From assembly GCF_024496245.1 (NCBI RefSeq), contig NZ_CP101740.1:124001-188000 (forward strand): a stretch of DNA of 64,000 nt, read 5' to 3'. Below, piece after piece: positions 18,269 through 27,090 of the stretch. The DNA comes from Sphingomonas qomolangmaensis. GTDB lineage: Bacteria > Pseudomonadota > Alphaproteobacteria > Sphingomonadales > Sphingomonadaceae. The notes below the pieces were generated by a model, which was not told where the DNA came from, did no database searches, and was given only the letters and a program-made list of their open reading frames with translations. A program made the position numbers and the translations under genes. How positions within the stretch are numbered: the first letter of the stretch is position 1; each line of letters opens with the position of its first letter.

Positions 18269-19428
18269 GGGGTAGTGGTGGTGGACCGGGTAAGGTCTAG
18301 TATCTCGAGCGTGACCGGGCCTGTCGGGCTCTTGATGATCGATCCCGTTTGTACCGCACGCGACGCCCGAAGCGTGAAGCGCTCGACGCGGTATAGGCCC
18401 GGATGCCCCGGCTCGAGCGCGATCGGGGCATAACGGCGCGATGCTACCTGCTCGACGATCGGTTTGGTCCAGCCGAGGATCCGGTTGCCGCGCAGCACCT
18501 CGACATCACCGACGCTGCCGTCGGGCGCAACCATGAACCCGATGTCTGCCCATTGGATCGGCGTCGAACCCCTGGCCTGCATCATTTCGGCTCGCAGTTC
18601 GAGCGCACGCTGCGTCGGGCGCTTGGCCGACGCGAGCGACGCCGGCCCCACCGCCTCGTCCAGCAACAGCGGCGGCCCGGCGGGGTCGGTACGCAATGCG
18701 GTCAACAGGCGGTCGACCGCCGCATCGTCTCCCTTCGAGATGTCGACGCGCGTCGCCAGCACGGCCGAATAGGTGCGTATCGCCGGATCGTTAGCGGCTG
18801 GCCCGGTATCGACCTCGCGCAGAATTTCGCGTGCCAATGAGGGGTTGCCCTGCGCGATGTCGAGGGTCGCGCGGCGCAGCGCCGCTACCGCTGCAAGCCT
18901 GTGCTCGCCACGCTCGCGAAACTCGCGCTCGGCAGACCGGTATTGCCGCCTGGCCTCATAGGTGTAGCCGCGCTTCAGACTGGCGTCGCCGAGGCGGATG
19001 GGCAGCAACTGCACTTCGGTGGCGCTGTCGGGCAAATAGCTGCGCAAGACTTCTGCCTGGTTGCTCATGGCGCGTTGATAATCGTCCATGTCGCCATAGT
19101 GGAGCGACACGGTCGAATATGCCTCGTGCAACGCGGCGACATGGCGCGGCAGCCGCGACGCCGCGTCGCGGTTACGGCTGATCGACTGCTGCAGCGTCGA
19201 TCGTGCGTCGCGATATTTGCCCTCGGCGAACTGCGACTCGGCATGCGCGATCGACAGCCGAACATCGTCTTCGGTCGGGCACTGCCGGTCGATACAGGCA
19301 GCGAGCGCGGCGGCGGTGCGTTTGCCACGCACGACGATATCGCTGTCGGACGCAGGGGCTGGCGGGGGGGCAGGCGTTGGCGCCGCGGTTTGCATCAGCG
19401 CCAGTGCAGCGACTAGAGACAGCGACAT
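18259..19428 (-). CDS. Hypothetical exported protein with TPR-like middle and TonB-like C-terminus
   Basis: Not assigned to a named family. The 389-residue product begins with a signal-like segment (MSLSLVAALALMQTAAP), then a proline-rich linker and SDIVVRGKR, a motif frequent in sphingomonad envelope proteins. Residues 70-270 look like helical repeats of the TPR kind (ESQFAEGKYRDARSTLQQSI). The last 90 residues (GFMVAPDGSVGDVEVLRGNR then RRYAPIALEPGHPGLYRVER) resemble the C-terminal domain of TonB-type proteins. It stands alone, divergent from the Gdx gene. Confidence 0.7.
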   Translation of the reverse strand: MSLSLVAALALMQTAAPTPAPPPAPASDSDIVVRGKRTAAALAACIDRQCPTEDDVRLSIAHAESQFAEGKYRDARSTLQQSISRNRDAASRLPRHVAALHEAYSTVSLHYGDMDDYQRAMSNQAEVLRSYLPDSATEVQLLPIRLGDASLKRGYTYEARRQYRSAEREFRERGEHRLAAVAALRRATLDIAQGNPSLAREILREVDTGPAANDPAIRTYSAVLATRVDISKGDDAAVDRLLTALRTDPAGPPLLLDEAVGPASLASAKRPTQRALELRAEMMQARGSTPIQWADIGFMVAPDGSVGDVEVLRGNRILGWTKPIVEQVASRRYAPIALEPGHPGLYRVERFTLRASRAVQTGSIIKSPTGPVTLEILDLTRSTTTTPPA

Positions 19429-19503
19429 CGGTACGACTCCTCGGCTGTATGCTGACAAGGAAACATCATTTTGACGACAGGACAAGCCGTTAGCGGCGCC
19501 GGG

Positions 19504-19824
19504 ATGGCTTGGATCATCCTGGGCATCGCGGTCTGCACCGAAATCATCTGGGCGCTCAGCCTGAAATGGGCGGGGGATCGCGGCACCTGGCTCGCGGGAT
19601 CGGTCCCGATCGTGCTGTCGTTCGTCAATATGGGGCTGCTTGCTCTCGCGATGCGCGGCATCCCTGCGGGCACCGCTTATGCGGTGTGGACCGGACTCGG
19701 CGCGGTGGGGGTGATCATCGGCGGGACGATCTTCTTCGGCGAGAAGATTTCGCCGCTCCAGGCGGCCTTCATGGCGCTGATCGTGATCGGGGTCGTCGGC
19801 ACCAAGTTCAGCGCGCAGGGCTGA
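19504..19824 (+). CDS. gdx: SMR family exporter of the Gdx (SugE) type
   Basis: A 106-residue, four-helix small multidrug resistance protein. The first helix has the essential glutamate in IAVCTEIIWALSLKWA, with the tryptophan three residues on that marks the guanidinium-exporting Gdx group rather than EmrE. The third helix carries GTAYAVWTGLGAVG, the other Gdx signature. The ATG giving MAWIILG fits E. coli SugE; a TTG at 19471 would add 11 residues. No guanidine riboswitch was recognised in the 75-base gap upstream. Confidence 0.88.
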   Translation: MAWIILGIAVCTEIIWALSLKWAGDRGTWLAGSVPIVLSFVNMGLLALAMRGIPAGTAYAVWTGLGAVGVIIGGTIFFGEKISPLQAAFMALIVIGVVGTKFSAQG

Positions 19825-19903
19825 TCGCGCTCGCCGCGCGCGGGGGGTGACAGACGGCGCTCTCCTGGCCTACCCCGGCGGTACCACCCAAGGGAGTTAC
19901 AGC

Positions 19904-21709
19904 ATGGATCGTCGCCAGTTCATCGGCACCACCGCGCTTGCCGGCACCGCCGCAGCGCTGCCCGGGTTTGCCTTGGCGCAGGGCAATGCCGCCGACCAGA
20001 AGCTGCGCGCGATGCTCGATGCCTTTTTCTACGCGCGCCTCGAGGATAATCCCGAGGGCGCGACCTCGCTCGGGCTCGACACCGGTCCGCGCGCGGGCCT
20101 CAAGGCGAAGCTGTCCGACGCGTCGCGTGCGCAGGACCAACGCCAGCTCGCGCGCGCCAAGCGCGAACGGGCAGAGCTCAAGACCGTCGATCGCGCGGCG
20201 CTCTCGCCCGCGGCGCAGCTCGACTACGAAGTCGTCGGCTATCAGCTCGATCGCGTGGTCGAAAGCGAGCGCTTCGCTTATGGCTCGAACGGCGGGCGCT
20301 ATTCGCCCTACGTGCTCAGCCAGCTTTCGGGCGCCTATCGCGACGTCCCCGATTTCCTCAGCAACACCCACCGCGTCGCGAGCGCCGCCGATGCCGACGC
20401 CTATGTCGCGCGAGTCGCGGCGTTCGGCGGGGTGATCGACCAGGAAACGCAGCGCCAGCGCGCCGATGCCGCCAAGGGGGTGTTCGCACCCGACTTCATC
20501 CTCGACACGACGCTCAAGCAGCTCGGCCAGGCGCGCGACAAGCCCGCCGGGCAAAGCGGCCCGGTCACCGACCTCGCTGCCAAGCTCAAGGCGGCGAACC
20601 TGCCGCCCGAGCGCGCCGCCGAGGTCGAAAAGCTGATGGCCGAGCGGGTCTATCCTGCGCTCGACCGCCAGCGCGCGCTGGTGACCGAGCTGCGCGGGCG
20701 CGCGACGCACGATGCCGGCGTGTGGCGGCTGCCCGATGGCGAGGCCTATTATGCCGCCGCCGCCAGCGCGGCGACCACCACCGAGCTGACCGGCGACGAA
20801 ATCCACCGGCTGGGGCTCGAACAGGTCGCCGAGATCAGCGGGCGGATCGATGCGATCCTCAAGGGGCAGGGGATGGGCAGCGGCACCGTCGGCGAGCGGC
20901 TGGTGGCGCTCAACAAGCGCCCCGACCAGCTGTTCCCCAACACCGATCCGGGCCGCGAGGCGCTGCTGACGCAGTTGCGCGCGCAGGTGAAGGCGATGGA
21001 AGCACGGCTGCCCGAACAGTTCGCGGTGGTGCCCAAGGCGCCGGTCGAGGTGCGGCGGGTGCCCGAGGCGATCCAGGCGGGCGCGCCGGGGGGGTATTAC
21101 CAGTCGGCGTCGCTCGATGGGACGCGGCCCGCAATCTATTTCATCAACCTGCGCGATACCTTCGACCGGCCCAAGTTCGGGCTGGCGACGCTCAGCTACC
21201 ACGAGGGTGTGCCGGGGCATCATCTGCAGGTCATGTCGGCGCTCGAGAGCGACGACATCCCGCTGATCCGCCGCCGCGGCGGCTATAGCGGCTATAGCGA
21301 GGGCTGGGCGCTTTATACCGAACAGTTGGCGGACGAAATGGGAATGTACGAGGGCGATCCGCTGGGGCAGGTCGGCTATCTCCAGTCGCTGCTGTTCCGC
21401 GCGACGCGGCTGGTGGTCGATAGCGGGCTGCACGTGAAGCGCTGGAGCCGCGAAAAGGCGACCGACTATTTCCTCGCCACCACCGGGATCGCGCGCGGGC
21501 GCGGGCAGGGCGAGATCGATCGCTATACGTGCTGGCCCGGCCAGGCGTGCAGCTACAAGATCGGCCACACGGTGTGGACCCGGCTGCGCGACGAGGCGAA
21601 GGCCAAGGCGGGCGCGGCGTGGGATCCCAAGGCGTTCCACGGCGTGCTGACGATGGGGGCGATGCCGCTGACGGTGCTCGAACGCGTGGCGCGGGCGCGG
21701 ATGGGGTGA
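19904..21709 (+). CDS. Tat-exported DUF885 family protein, probable metallopeptidase
   Basis: A 601-residue exported protein. The N-terminus MDRRQFIGTTALAGTAAALP is a twin-arginine-type signal ending near ALAQ. The rest is mostly helical and belongs to DUF885, with the family motif YHEGVPGHHLQ. This HExxPGHH signature resembles gluzincin metal sites, and YSEGWALYTEQLADEMG supplies a likely third ligand. Substrates are unknown; a peptidase role is inferred from the motif. AGGGAG precedes the ATG. It ends just before the DUF559 repeat unit. Confidence 0.87.
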   Translation: MDRRQFIGTTALAGTAAALPGFALAQGNAADQKLRAMLDAFFYARLEDNPEGATSLGLDTGPRAGLKAKLSDASRAQDQRQLARAKRERAELKTVDRAALSPAAQLDYEVVGYQLDRVVESERFAYGSNGGRYSPYVLSQLSGAYRDVPDFLSNTHRVASAADADAYVARVAAFGGVIDQETQRQRADAAKGVFAPDFILDTTLKQLGQARDKPAGQSGPVTDLAAKLKAANLPPERAAEVEKLMAERVYPALDRQRALVTELRGRATHDAGVWRLPDGEAYYAAAASAATTTELTGDEIHRLGLEQVAEISGRIDAILKGQGMGSGTVGERLVALNKRPDQLFPNTDPGREALLTQLRAQVKAMEARLPEQFAVVPKAPVEVRRVPEAIQAGAPGGYYQSASLDGTRPAIYFINLRDTFDRPKFGLATLSYHEGVPGHHLQVMSALESDDIPLIRRRGGYSGYSEGWALYTEQLADEMGMYEGDPLGQVGYLQSLLFRATRLVVDSGLHVKRWSREKATDYFLATTGIARGRGQGEIDRYTCWPGQACSYKIGHTVWTRLRDEAKAKAGAAWDPKAFHGVLTMGAMPLTVLERVARARMG

Positions 21710-21726
21710 TGTTAGGCGGTGCTTGC

Positions 21727-21759
21727 TCCCCTCCCTGAAAGGGAGGGGCCGGGGGTGGG
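21727..21759 (+). repeat. Left end of the DUF559-carrying palindromic unit (family B)
   Basis: The hairpin CCCCTCCCTGAAAGGGAGGGG is followed directly by CCGGGGGTGGG. The same tail (GGCCGGGGGTGGG) follows the left hairpin of the short doublet in murB. It lies 18 bases after the DUF885 stop. Confidence 0.8.
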
Positions 21760-21794
21760 TAGGCGAGCGCGGCTCGCCGTCCTACGCTGGCCTC

Positions 21795-22187
21795 ATGCGA
21801 CGTATTCCGCGATTGATGACCGCTCGCGCGCGCGACCTGCGCAATGCCGCCACCCCGGCAGAGCGCAAACTTTGGCGTCTGCTGTCGCCGTATCGACCGC
21901 GGTTCACTCGGCAGTTGGTAGTGGGCCCGTACATCGTTGATTTCGCGTGCCGCGAAGCAAGGCTTGCGATCGAACTCGACGGCAGCCAGCACCATGACGC
22001 GGCGGCCCGTGACGCTGCACGCACCGCATGGCTCGAATCGGCAGGCTGGCGGGTGGTGCGGCTTTGGAACAACGACGTCCTGACCGACCCCGAAGGCGCC
22101 GCGACGTTTGTCCTTGGCGTCGCCGCCGAGTGCCTCGGCGGCACCCACCCCCAGCCCCTCCCTTCCAGGGAGGGGAGGAAGGCGTAG
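21795..22187 (+). CDS. DUF559 endonuclease-domain protein (Vsr-like fold)
   Basis: A 130-residue protein of the DUF559 family, related to very-short-patch-repair endonucleases. The N-terminal ARDLRNAATPAERKLWRLL and FTRQLVVGPYIVDFAC, the catalytic-type IELDGSQHH, and WRVVRLWNNDVL are family signatures; the Asp and Glu of VDF and IELD are the expected metal ligands. Its physiological role is unknown. The last residues (THPQPLPSREGRKA) are encoded by the right-hand palindrome, so the gene and the repeats are physically one unit. The ATG is the first after the left repeat; a start at 21723 inside the repeat would give an unlikely N-terminus. Confidence 0.88.
   Translation: MRRIPRLMTARARDLRNAATPAERKLWRLLSPYRPRFTRQLVVGPYIVDFACREARLAIELDGSQHHDAAARDAARTAWLESAGWRVVRLWNNDVLTDPEGAATFVLGVAAECLGGTHPQPLPSREGRKA
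22143..22180 (+). repeat. Right end of the DUF559-carrying palindromic unit (family B)
   Basis: CACCCACCCCCAGCCCC leads into the hairpin CCCCTCCCTTCCAGGGAGGGG. It is the inverted counterpart of the left end and encodes the C-terminus of the DUF559 protein. The GGGGAGGAAGG at its edge may also serve as the ribosome site for uvrC. Confidence 0.8.
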
Positions 22188-22190
22188 CGA

Positions 22191-22220
22191 TTGGGGGGAT
22201 TACCTCCTAAATCCCCCCAA
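22191..22220 (+). promoter_or_regulatory. Hairpin directly abutting the uvrC start codon
   Basis: TTGGGGGGATT and AATCCCCCCAA form a perfect 11-base-pair stem with the loop ACCTCCTA. The final A of the stem is the A of the uvrC ATG. The region right before the ATG has no usable Shine-Dalgarno, but GGGGAGGAAGG lies eight bases before the stem, so folding would bring it to a normal distance. The loop itself is complementary to AGGAGGT. Confidence 0.5.
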
Positions 22221-24142
22221 TGTCGTCCCCCAACACTCCCGACCGGTTCAACGAAGACAAGGCCACCTTCGCCGTCAAAGGCAGCGACGCGCCCGATCTC
22301 GACGCCGGCGTCGCGGCGATCCGCAATGTCGTCGCGACGCTGCCGGTGCGCCCTGGGGTGTACCGGATGCAGGATGCGCGCGGCGATGTGCTGTATGTCG
22401 GCAAGGCCAAGGCGCTCAAGAACCGGGTCACCAATTACACCCAGGTCACCCGGCTGACGAAGCGGCTGCAGCGGATGGTGGCGCAGACGCGGTCGATGAC
22501 GATCGTCACGACCAATAACGAGGCCGAGGCGCTGCTGCTCGAGGCGCAGCTGATCAAGCGTTATCGACCGGCGTACAATGTGCTGCTGCGCGACGACAAG
22601 AGCTTCCCCTTCATCCTGCTGCGCGGAGACCATGATTTCCCGCGCGTCCAGCTCCATCGCGGCGCGCGGCGGTCGAAGGGCGATTATTACGGGCCGTTCG
22701 CTGGCGCGGGGCAGGTGCGGATGACGCTCAACGCGCTGCAGAAGCTGTTCCTGCTGCGGTCGTGCACCGACAGCTTCTTCAACAATCGCGACCGCCCGTG
22801 CCTGCTCCACCAGATTCGTCGTTGCTCGGCCCCTTGCGTCGACCGGATCAGCACTGAGGATTATGCCGAACTCGTCGGCGACGCGAAGGATTTCCTGGGC
22901 GGCAAATCCACCAAGGTGCAGAGCAAATTGGGCGCGCAGATGCAGGAGGCCGCCGAGAAGATGGACTTCGAGCTCGCCGCGGTGCTGCGCGACCGGCTGA
23001 AGGCGCTGACCTTCATCCAAGGCAGCCAGGCGATCAACGCCGAGGGCGTCGGCGATGCCGATATCTTCGCGATGGCGGCGAAGGATGGCGCGATCGGCAT
23101 CCAGGCCTTCTTCATCCGCGGCGGGCAGAATTGGGGGCACCGCGCCTTCTTCCCGACGCACGTCCAGGACGTGCCCGAGGACGAAGTGCTCAGCCAGTTC
23201 CTGATGCAATTCTATGAGGAGGTGCCGCCCGCGCGCAATGTGCTGATCGACCGCGAGCTGGCCGAGGCCGAGTTGCTTGCCGAGGCGATGAGCGAGCGCG
23301 CGGGCTTCAAGGTGTCGCTCTCGGTGCCGCAGCGCGGCGACCGGCGGCGGCTGATCGAACAGGCGCGGCGCAACGCGGTCGAGGCGCTCGACCGGCGGCT
23401 GGCCGAGGGGACGACTCAGGCGCGGCTGCTGCGCGAGGTCGCCGAACTGTTCGGCCTGCCCGACAGCCCCGACCGGATCGAGGTGTACGACAACAGCCAT
23501 ATCCAGGGGACCAACGCGCTGGGCGCGATGGTGGTCGCGGGGCCCGAGGGCTTTCGCAAGGGCCAGTATCGCAAGTTCAACATCAAGCGTCCCGAGACGA
23601 TCGCGGGCGACGATTTCGGCATGATGCGCGAGGTGTTCGGCCGCCGCTTCGCGCGCGCGCAGGACGAAGACCCCAATCGCGAAAAGGGCGACTGGCCCGA
23701 TCTGGTGCTGGTCGATGGTGGGCGCGGGCAGCTCAATGCGGTGACCGGGGTGCTCGAGGAACTGGGAATCGAGGACATCACGGTGGTTGGCATCGCAAAG
23801 GGGCCGCACCATGGCCGCGACGGGCGCGAGGTGTTCCACATGATGGACGGGCGCGAATTCCAGCTACCGGTCAATTCGCCGGTGCTGTTCTACCTCCAGC
23901 GGCTACGCGACGAGGTCCACCGCTTCGCGATCGGCGCGCACCGCGCCAAGCGCGCCAAGGCGATGACCACCAGCCCGCTCGACGACGTGCCGGGCATCGG
24001 CCCCGCGCGCAAGAAGGCGCTATTGATGCACTTCGGCACCGCCAAGGCTGTGCGCGCCGCGAGCCTGGAGGATCTGTCGAAGGCGCCGGGCGTGTCGAAG
24101 GCGATGTCACAGGGAATCCACGACTTTTTCCACGCGCGGTGA
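22220..24142 (+). CDS. uvrC: Excinuclease ABC subunit C
   Basis: UvrC makes the two incisions of nucleotide excision repair. The 640-residue product contains the GIY-YIG nuclease domain (PGVYRMQDARGDVLYVGKA and a following arginine/glutamate set), the cysteine-bearing RRCSAPCVDRI segment, a UVR motif around FELAAVLRDRLKAL, and the RNase H-like 3' nuclease part (IEVYDNSHIQGTNALG and VLVDGGRGQL). Two helix-hairpin-helix motifs follow at the end (DDVPGIGPARKKALL). The start context is unusual because the ATG is at the foot of a hairpin. Confidence 0.97.
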   Translation: MSSPNTPDRFNEDKATFAVKGSDAPDLDAGVAAIRNVVATLPVRPGVYRMQDARGDVLYVGKAKALKNRVTNYTQVTRLTKRLQRMVAQTRSMTIVTTNNEAEALLLEAQLIKRYRPAYNVLLRDDKSFPFILLRGDHDFPRVQLHRGARRSKGDYYGPFAGAGQVRMTLNALQKLFLLRSCTDSFFNNRDRPCLLHQIRRCSAPCVDRISTEDYAELVGDAKDFLGGKSTKVQSKLGAQMQEAAEKMDFELAAVLRDRLKALTFIQGSQAINAEGVGDADIFAMAAKDGAIGIQAFFIRGGQNWGHRAFFPTHVQDVPEDEVLSQFLMQFYEEVPPARNVLIDRELAEAELLAEAMSERAGFKVSLSVPQRGDRRRLIEQARRNAVEALDRRLAEGTTQARLLREVAELFGLPDSPDRIEVYDNSHIQGTNALGAMVVAGPEGFRKGQYRKFNIKRPETIAGDDFGMMREVFGRRFARAQDEDPNREKGDWPDLVLVDGGRGQLNAVTGVLEELGIEDITVVGIAKGPHHGRDGREVFHMMDGREFQLPVNSPVLFYLQRLRDEVHRFAIGAHRAKRAKAMTTSPLDDVPGIGPARKKALLMHFGTAKAVRAASLEDLSKAPGVSKAMSQGIHDFFHAR

Positions 24143-24246
24143 GGGGCGCCCGCTGCGGGCTCGGCCGACATTTCTGACCGGTCGCTCTTGCAACCCGAAC
24201 GGCCCCCGCTAGGCTTGGCGCGTGGTTTAGGCCGGGGGGCGTCGTC

Positions 24247-27048
24247 ATGTTGCGGAAGTTGGCAGTACCGTTTGCGTTGGTTGCGGGCGCGACATCGGCA
24301 TGGGCGGGGGACAAGCCGCTGTATGAGCCAGCGCCTGCCTGGGTGAAGGAAGCGCCGGCCCCCGATCCCGCGAACCTGCCTGCCGACAAGCCGCAATTGC
24401 TCATTTCGGATCAGCAGCACCGCATCGCCGATGGCGGGGTGTTCGCCTATGTCCGCAGCGCGGTGCTGATCGCCAATGCCGGCATGCTCAACGAAGCCGG
24501 AACGCTGCGCCTCGAATGGCTGCCCGACCAGGGCGACCTGATCGTCCATCACGCGCGGATCCTGCGCGCGGGCGAGACGATCGACCTGCTTGCCAAGGGC
24601 GAACGCTTTGCGGTGATCCAGCGCGAGCTGGGGCTCGAGCGCAAAATGCTCACGGGCATGTTGACCGCGACGATGAACGCCGAGGGGATGCGCGTCGGCG
24701 ACGTGCTCGACTTCGCCTTTACGATCACGCGCAAGGACCCGGTGCTCGGCGGCCAGACCTCGACGTCGATGCCGGTGCTGACCAAGCCCGTCACGGCGGC
24801 GTTCGCGCGCAACCGCCTGTCGTGGGACAAAGCCACGCCGGTCGCGCTGCGAAGCTATTTCGACGGCGCCGAACTGACGCCGCGCAACGCCGGCGGGTTC
24901 GACGAGGTCGAGCTGGTCGGGCCGTTGCCCAAATTGCCCGATCTGCCCGACGACATGCCGCTCCGCCTACGTCCCCTGCCGATGGTCGAGGCGAGCAGCT
25001 TTGCCGACTGGCAGGCGGTGTCGCGCACCTTTGCGCCGCTATATGCCACCGACGGGGCAATTGCCCCCGGATCGCCGCTCGCCGCCGAGGTCGCGCGGAT
25101 CAAGGCGGCGGGCAAGACGCCGCGCGAGCGCGCGGCGCTGGCGCTGCAATCAGTGCAGGGTGAGATCCGCTATCTGTTCAAGGGCATGGCGGGGGGCAAT
25201 TACACCCCGCAGGCGGCAACGCAGACCTGGAGCGTCCGCTATGGCGATTGCAAGGCCAAGACGTTGCTGTTGCTGGCGATGCTCCGCGCGCTCGACATCG
25301 AAGCCGAACCTGTGCTGGCGAGCAGCGACGGCGGCGATTATGTGCCGCGCCGACTGCCATCGGCGGGGGCCTTCGATCATGTACTGGTGCGCGCCGAGAT
25401 CGACGGCGCCTCGCTATGGCTCGACGGCACCGGGCAGGGCGCGCGCCTGTCGGACATCGACGACACCCCGCCGTTCCGCAACGTGCTGCCGCTGCGCACG
25501 GCGGGGGCGGGGCTGATGTCGCTGCCGATGCGCGTGCCTGCGCGTCCCGATGTCGCGATCTGGCTCGAAATCGATCAGACCGCGGGGATCGTCTTGCCCG
25601 CGCCTTATCGCCTCAGGATGACGATGCGCGGGCAGGGCGCCGAAATGATGCGGATGGTAACCGCGCAGGGCACCGAGGACCAACGCGAGGCGATGGCGAC
25701 GCAGATCGCCAATCAGAATGTGGGCGATGGTCGCGTCGTGTCGCACCGGCTGAGCTTCGACGAGGCCGCCAATACCGGGTCGGTCGAGATCGAGGGGATC
25801 GCGCCCGCCGGCTGGGGGCGCGAAGAGGGCCGCCGCTATCGGACGATCGATTATGCGGTGAACACGATCCAGTTCAATCCCGATCGATCGCGCACCGTGT
25901 GGAAAACGATCCCGGTCGCGACCGGCGGTCCTGAGAAAATGTCGTTCACCCGGCGCGTGCTGCTGCCCGATGGCGGGAAGGGATATACGATCGAAGGCGA
26001 TCGGACCTTGCCCCCGCGGCTGGGGGGCATGAACGTCACGCGCAGCTTCTCGTTCGACCAGGGCGTTGCCAATATGGAGGACGTCATCGGCGCGGCAGGA
26101 AGCGAGATCGCGCCCGACGCGATCGCTGCCGAGCGCGCCGCGCTGACCGCCGCCGAACGGCGCACGCTGAAGATCATGGCGCCCGCCGATCTGCCGCGGA
26201 CGCACGAACTGCGCGCGCGGGCGGTGCGCGAGGGGCGGCTGAAGCGGTTAGACGCGCTGTATGCCAAGGCGATCGCCGATGCCGAGCCGGGCGACGCCAC
26301 TGCCTATGACGCGCGTGCGCGCCTGCGCGAGGGGCTGGGCGACTGGAAGGGCGCGCTGGCCGATGTCGAGCGCATGGTGGCGATCGACCCAAGTGGGGCG
26401 AACCTCTATTTTCAGGCCTATATTCTCTATGTGCTGGGCCGCGACGCAGAGTCGCTCGCGGCGATCGAGAAGGCCACCGCCGCCGATCCTTCGGATTACA
26501 ACGCGCTGACCTATCACACCGCTCGCCTCGCCGATGCCAAGCGGCACGACGAAGCGCTCGCGATGATCGACGCGCGTATCGCCGCGGGAGGCGACGAGCG
26601 CGAATGGGCGACGCTGCACAAGGCGTATCTGCTGGCGACCCAGGGCGAGATCGACGCTGCGGCTGCGCTCGCCGATGCGGCGTTGGGCGAAAAGCCACGT
26701 GACGTGGGGCACCTCAACCAGCGTTGCTGGCTGCGCGGGCAGATGAACGTCGCGCTCGAAGCCGCGCTTGCCGATTGCGACCGCGCGATCGCGCTGGGGG
26801 ATAATCCTGCCGCCGCGCTCGATAGTCGTGCGCTGATCCATTTTCGCGCAGGACGGCTCGATGCCGCGCGCGCCGATCTCGAAGAGGCGCTGGCGCTCGA
26901 GCCCGACACCGCGGCGGCACTGTATCTGCGCGGCCTGGTGCGCCAGAAGCAGGGCGACCTGAAGGGTGGCGCCACCGATATCGCCGACGCCCAGGCAATC
27001 GCGCCGCGCATCGCCGATGATTATACCCGCTGGGGGATCACCGCCTGA
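24247..27048 (+). CDS. Exported DUF3857 / transglutaminase-like / TPR protein
   Basis: A 933-residue protein with a signal peptide ending SAWA near residue 20. Residues 50-220 form a DUF3857 domain. Residues 280-400 form a transglutaminase-like domain with an apparently intact triad: Cys335 in RYGDCKAKT, His378 in FDHVLVRAEIDG and Asp393 in LWLDGTG. Residues 650-930 are TPR repeats. Such proteins are common in Sphingomonadales and Bacteroidetes. Function is unknown, and periplasmic protein modification or cleavage is inference. No operon partners overlap it. Confidence 0.85.
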   Translation: MLRKLAVPFALVAGATSAWAGDKPLYEPAPAWVKEAPAPDPANLPADKPQLLISDQQHRIADGGVFAYVRSAVLIANAGMLNEAGTLRLEWLPDQGDLIVHHARILRAGETIDLLAKGERFAVIQRELGLERKMLTGMLTATMNAEGMRVGDVLDFAFTITRKDPVLGGQTSTSMPVLTKPVTAAFARNRLSWDKATPVALRSYFDGAELTPRNAGGFDEVELVGPLPKLPDLPDDMPLRLRPLPMVEASSFADWQAVSRTFAPLYATDGAIAPGSPLAAEVARIKAAGKTPRERAALALQSVQGEIRYLFKGMAGGNYTPQAATQTWSVRYGDCKAKTLLLLAMLRALDIEAEPVLASSDGGDYVPRRLPSAGAFDHVLVRAEIDGASLWLDGTGQGARLSDIDDTPPFRNVLPLRTAGAGLMSLPMRVPARPDVAIWLEIDQTAGIVLPAPYRLRMTMRGQGAEMMRMVTAQGTEDQREAMATQIANQNVGDGRVVSHRLSFDEAANTGSVEIEGIAPAGWGREEGRRYRTIDYAVNTIQFNPDRSRTVWKTIPVATGGPEKMSFTRRVLLPDGGKGYTIEGDRTLPPRLGGMNVTRSFSFDQGVANMEDVIGAAGSEIAPDAIAAERAALTAAERRTLKIMAPADLPRTHELRARAVREGRLKRLDALYAKAIADAEPGDATAYDARARLREGLGDWKGALADVERMVAIDPSGANLYFQAYILYVLGRDAESLAAIEKATAADPSDYNALTYHTARLADAKRHDEALAMIDARIAAGGDEREWATLHKAYLLATQGEIDAAAALADAALGEKPRDVGHLNQRCWLRGQMNVALEAALADCDRAIALGDNPAAALDSRALIHFRAGRLDAARADLEEALALEPDTAAALYLRGLVRQKQGDLKGGATDIADAQAIAPRIADDYTRWGITA

Positions 27049-27090
27049 GCGTTACCGCTTTCTTCACCGCGCGCTGATAGCGCGGGGGCG

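Noticed and set aside
19429-19503. Guanidine riboswitch before the Gdx exporter
   Set aside because: The gap is too short and lacks the conserved ACGR or related motifs.
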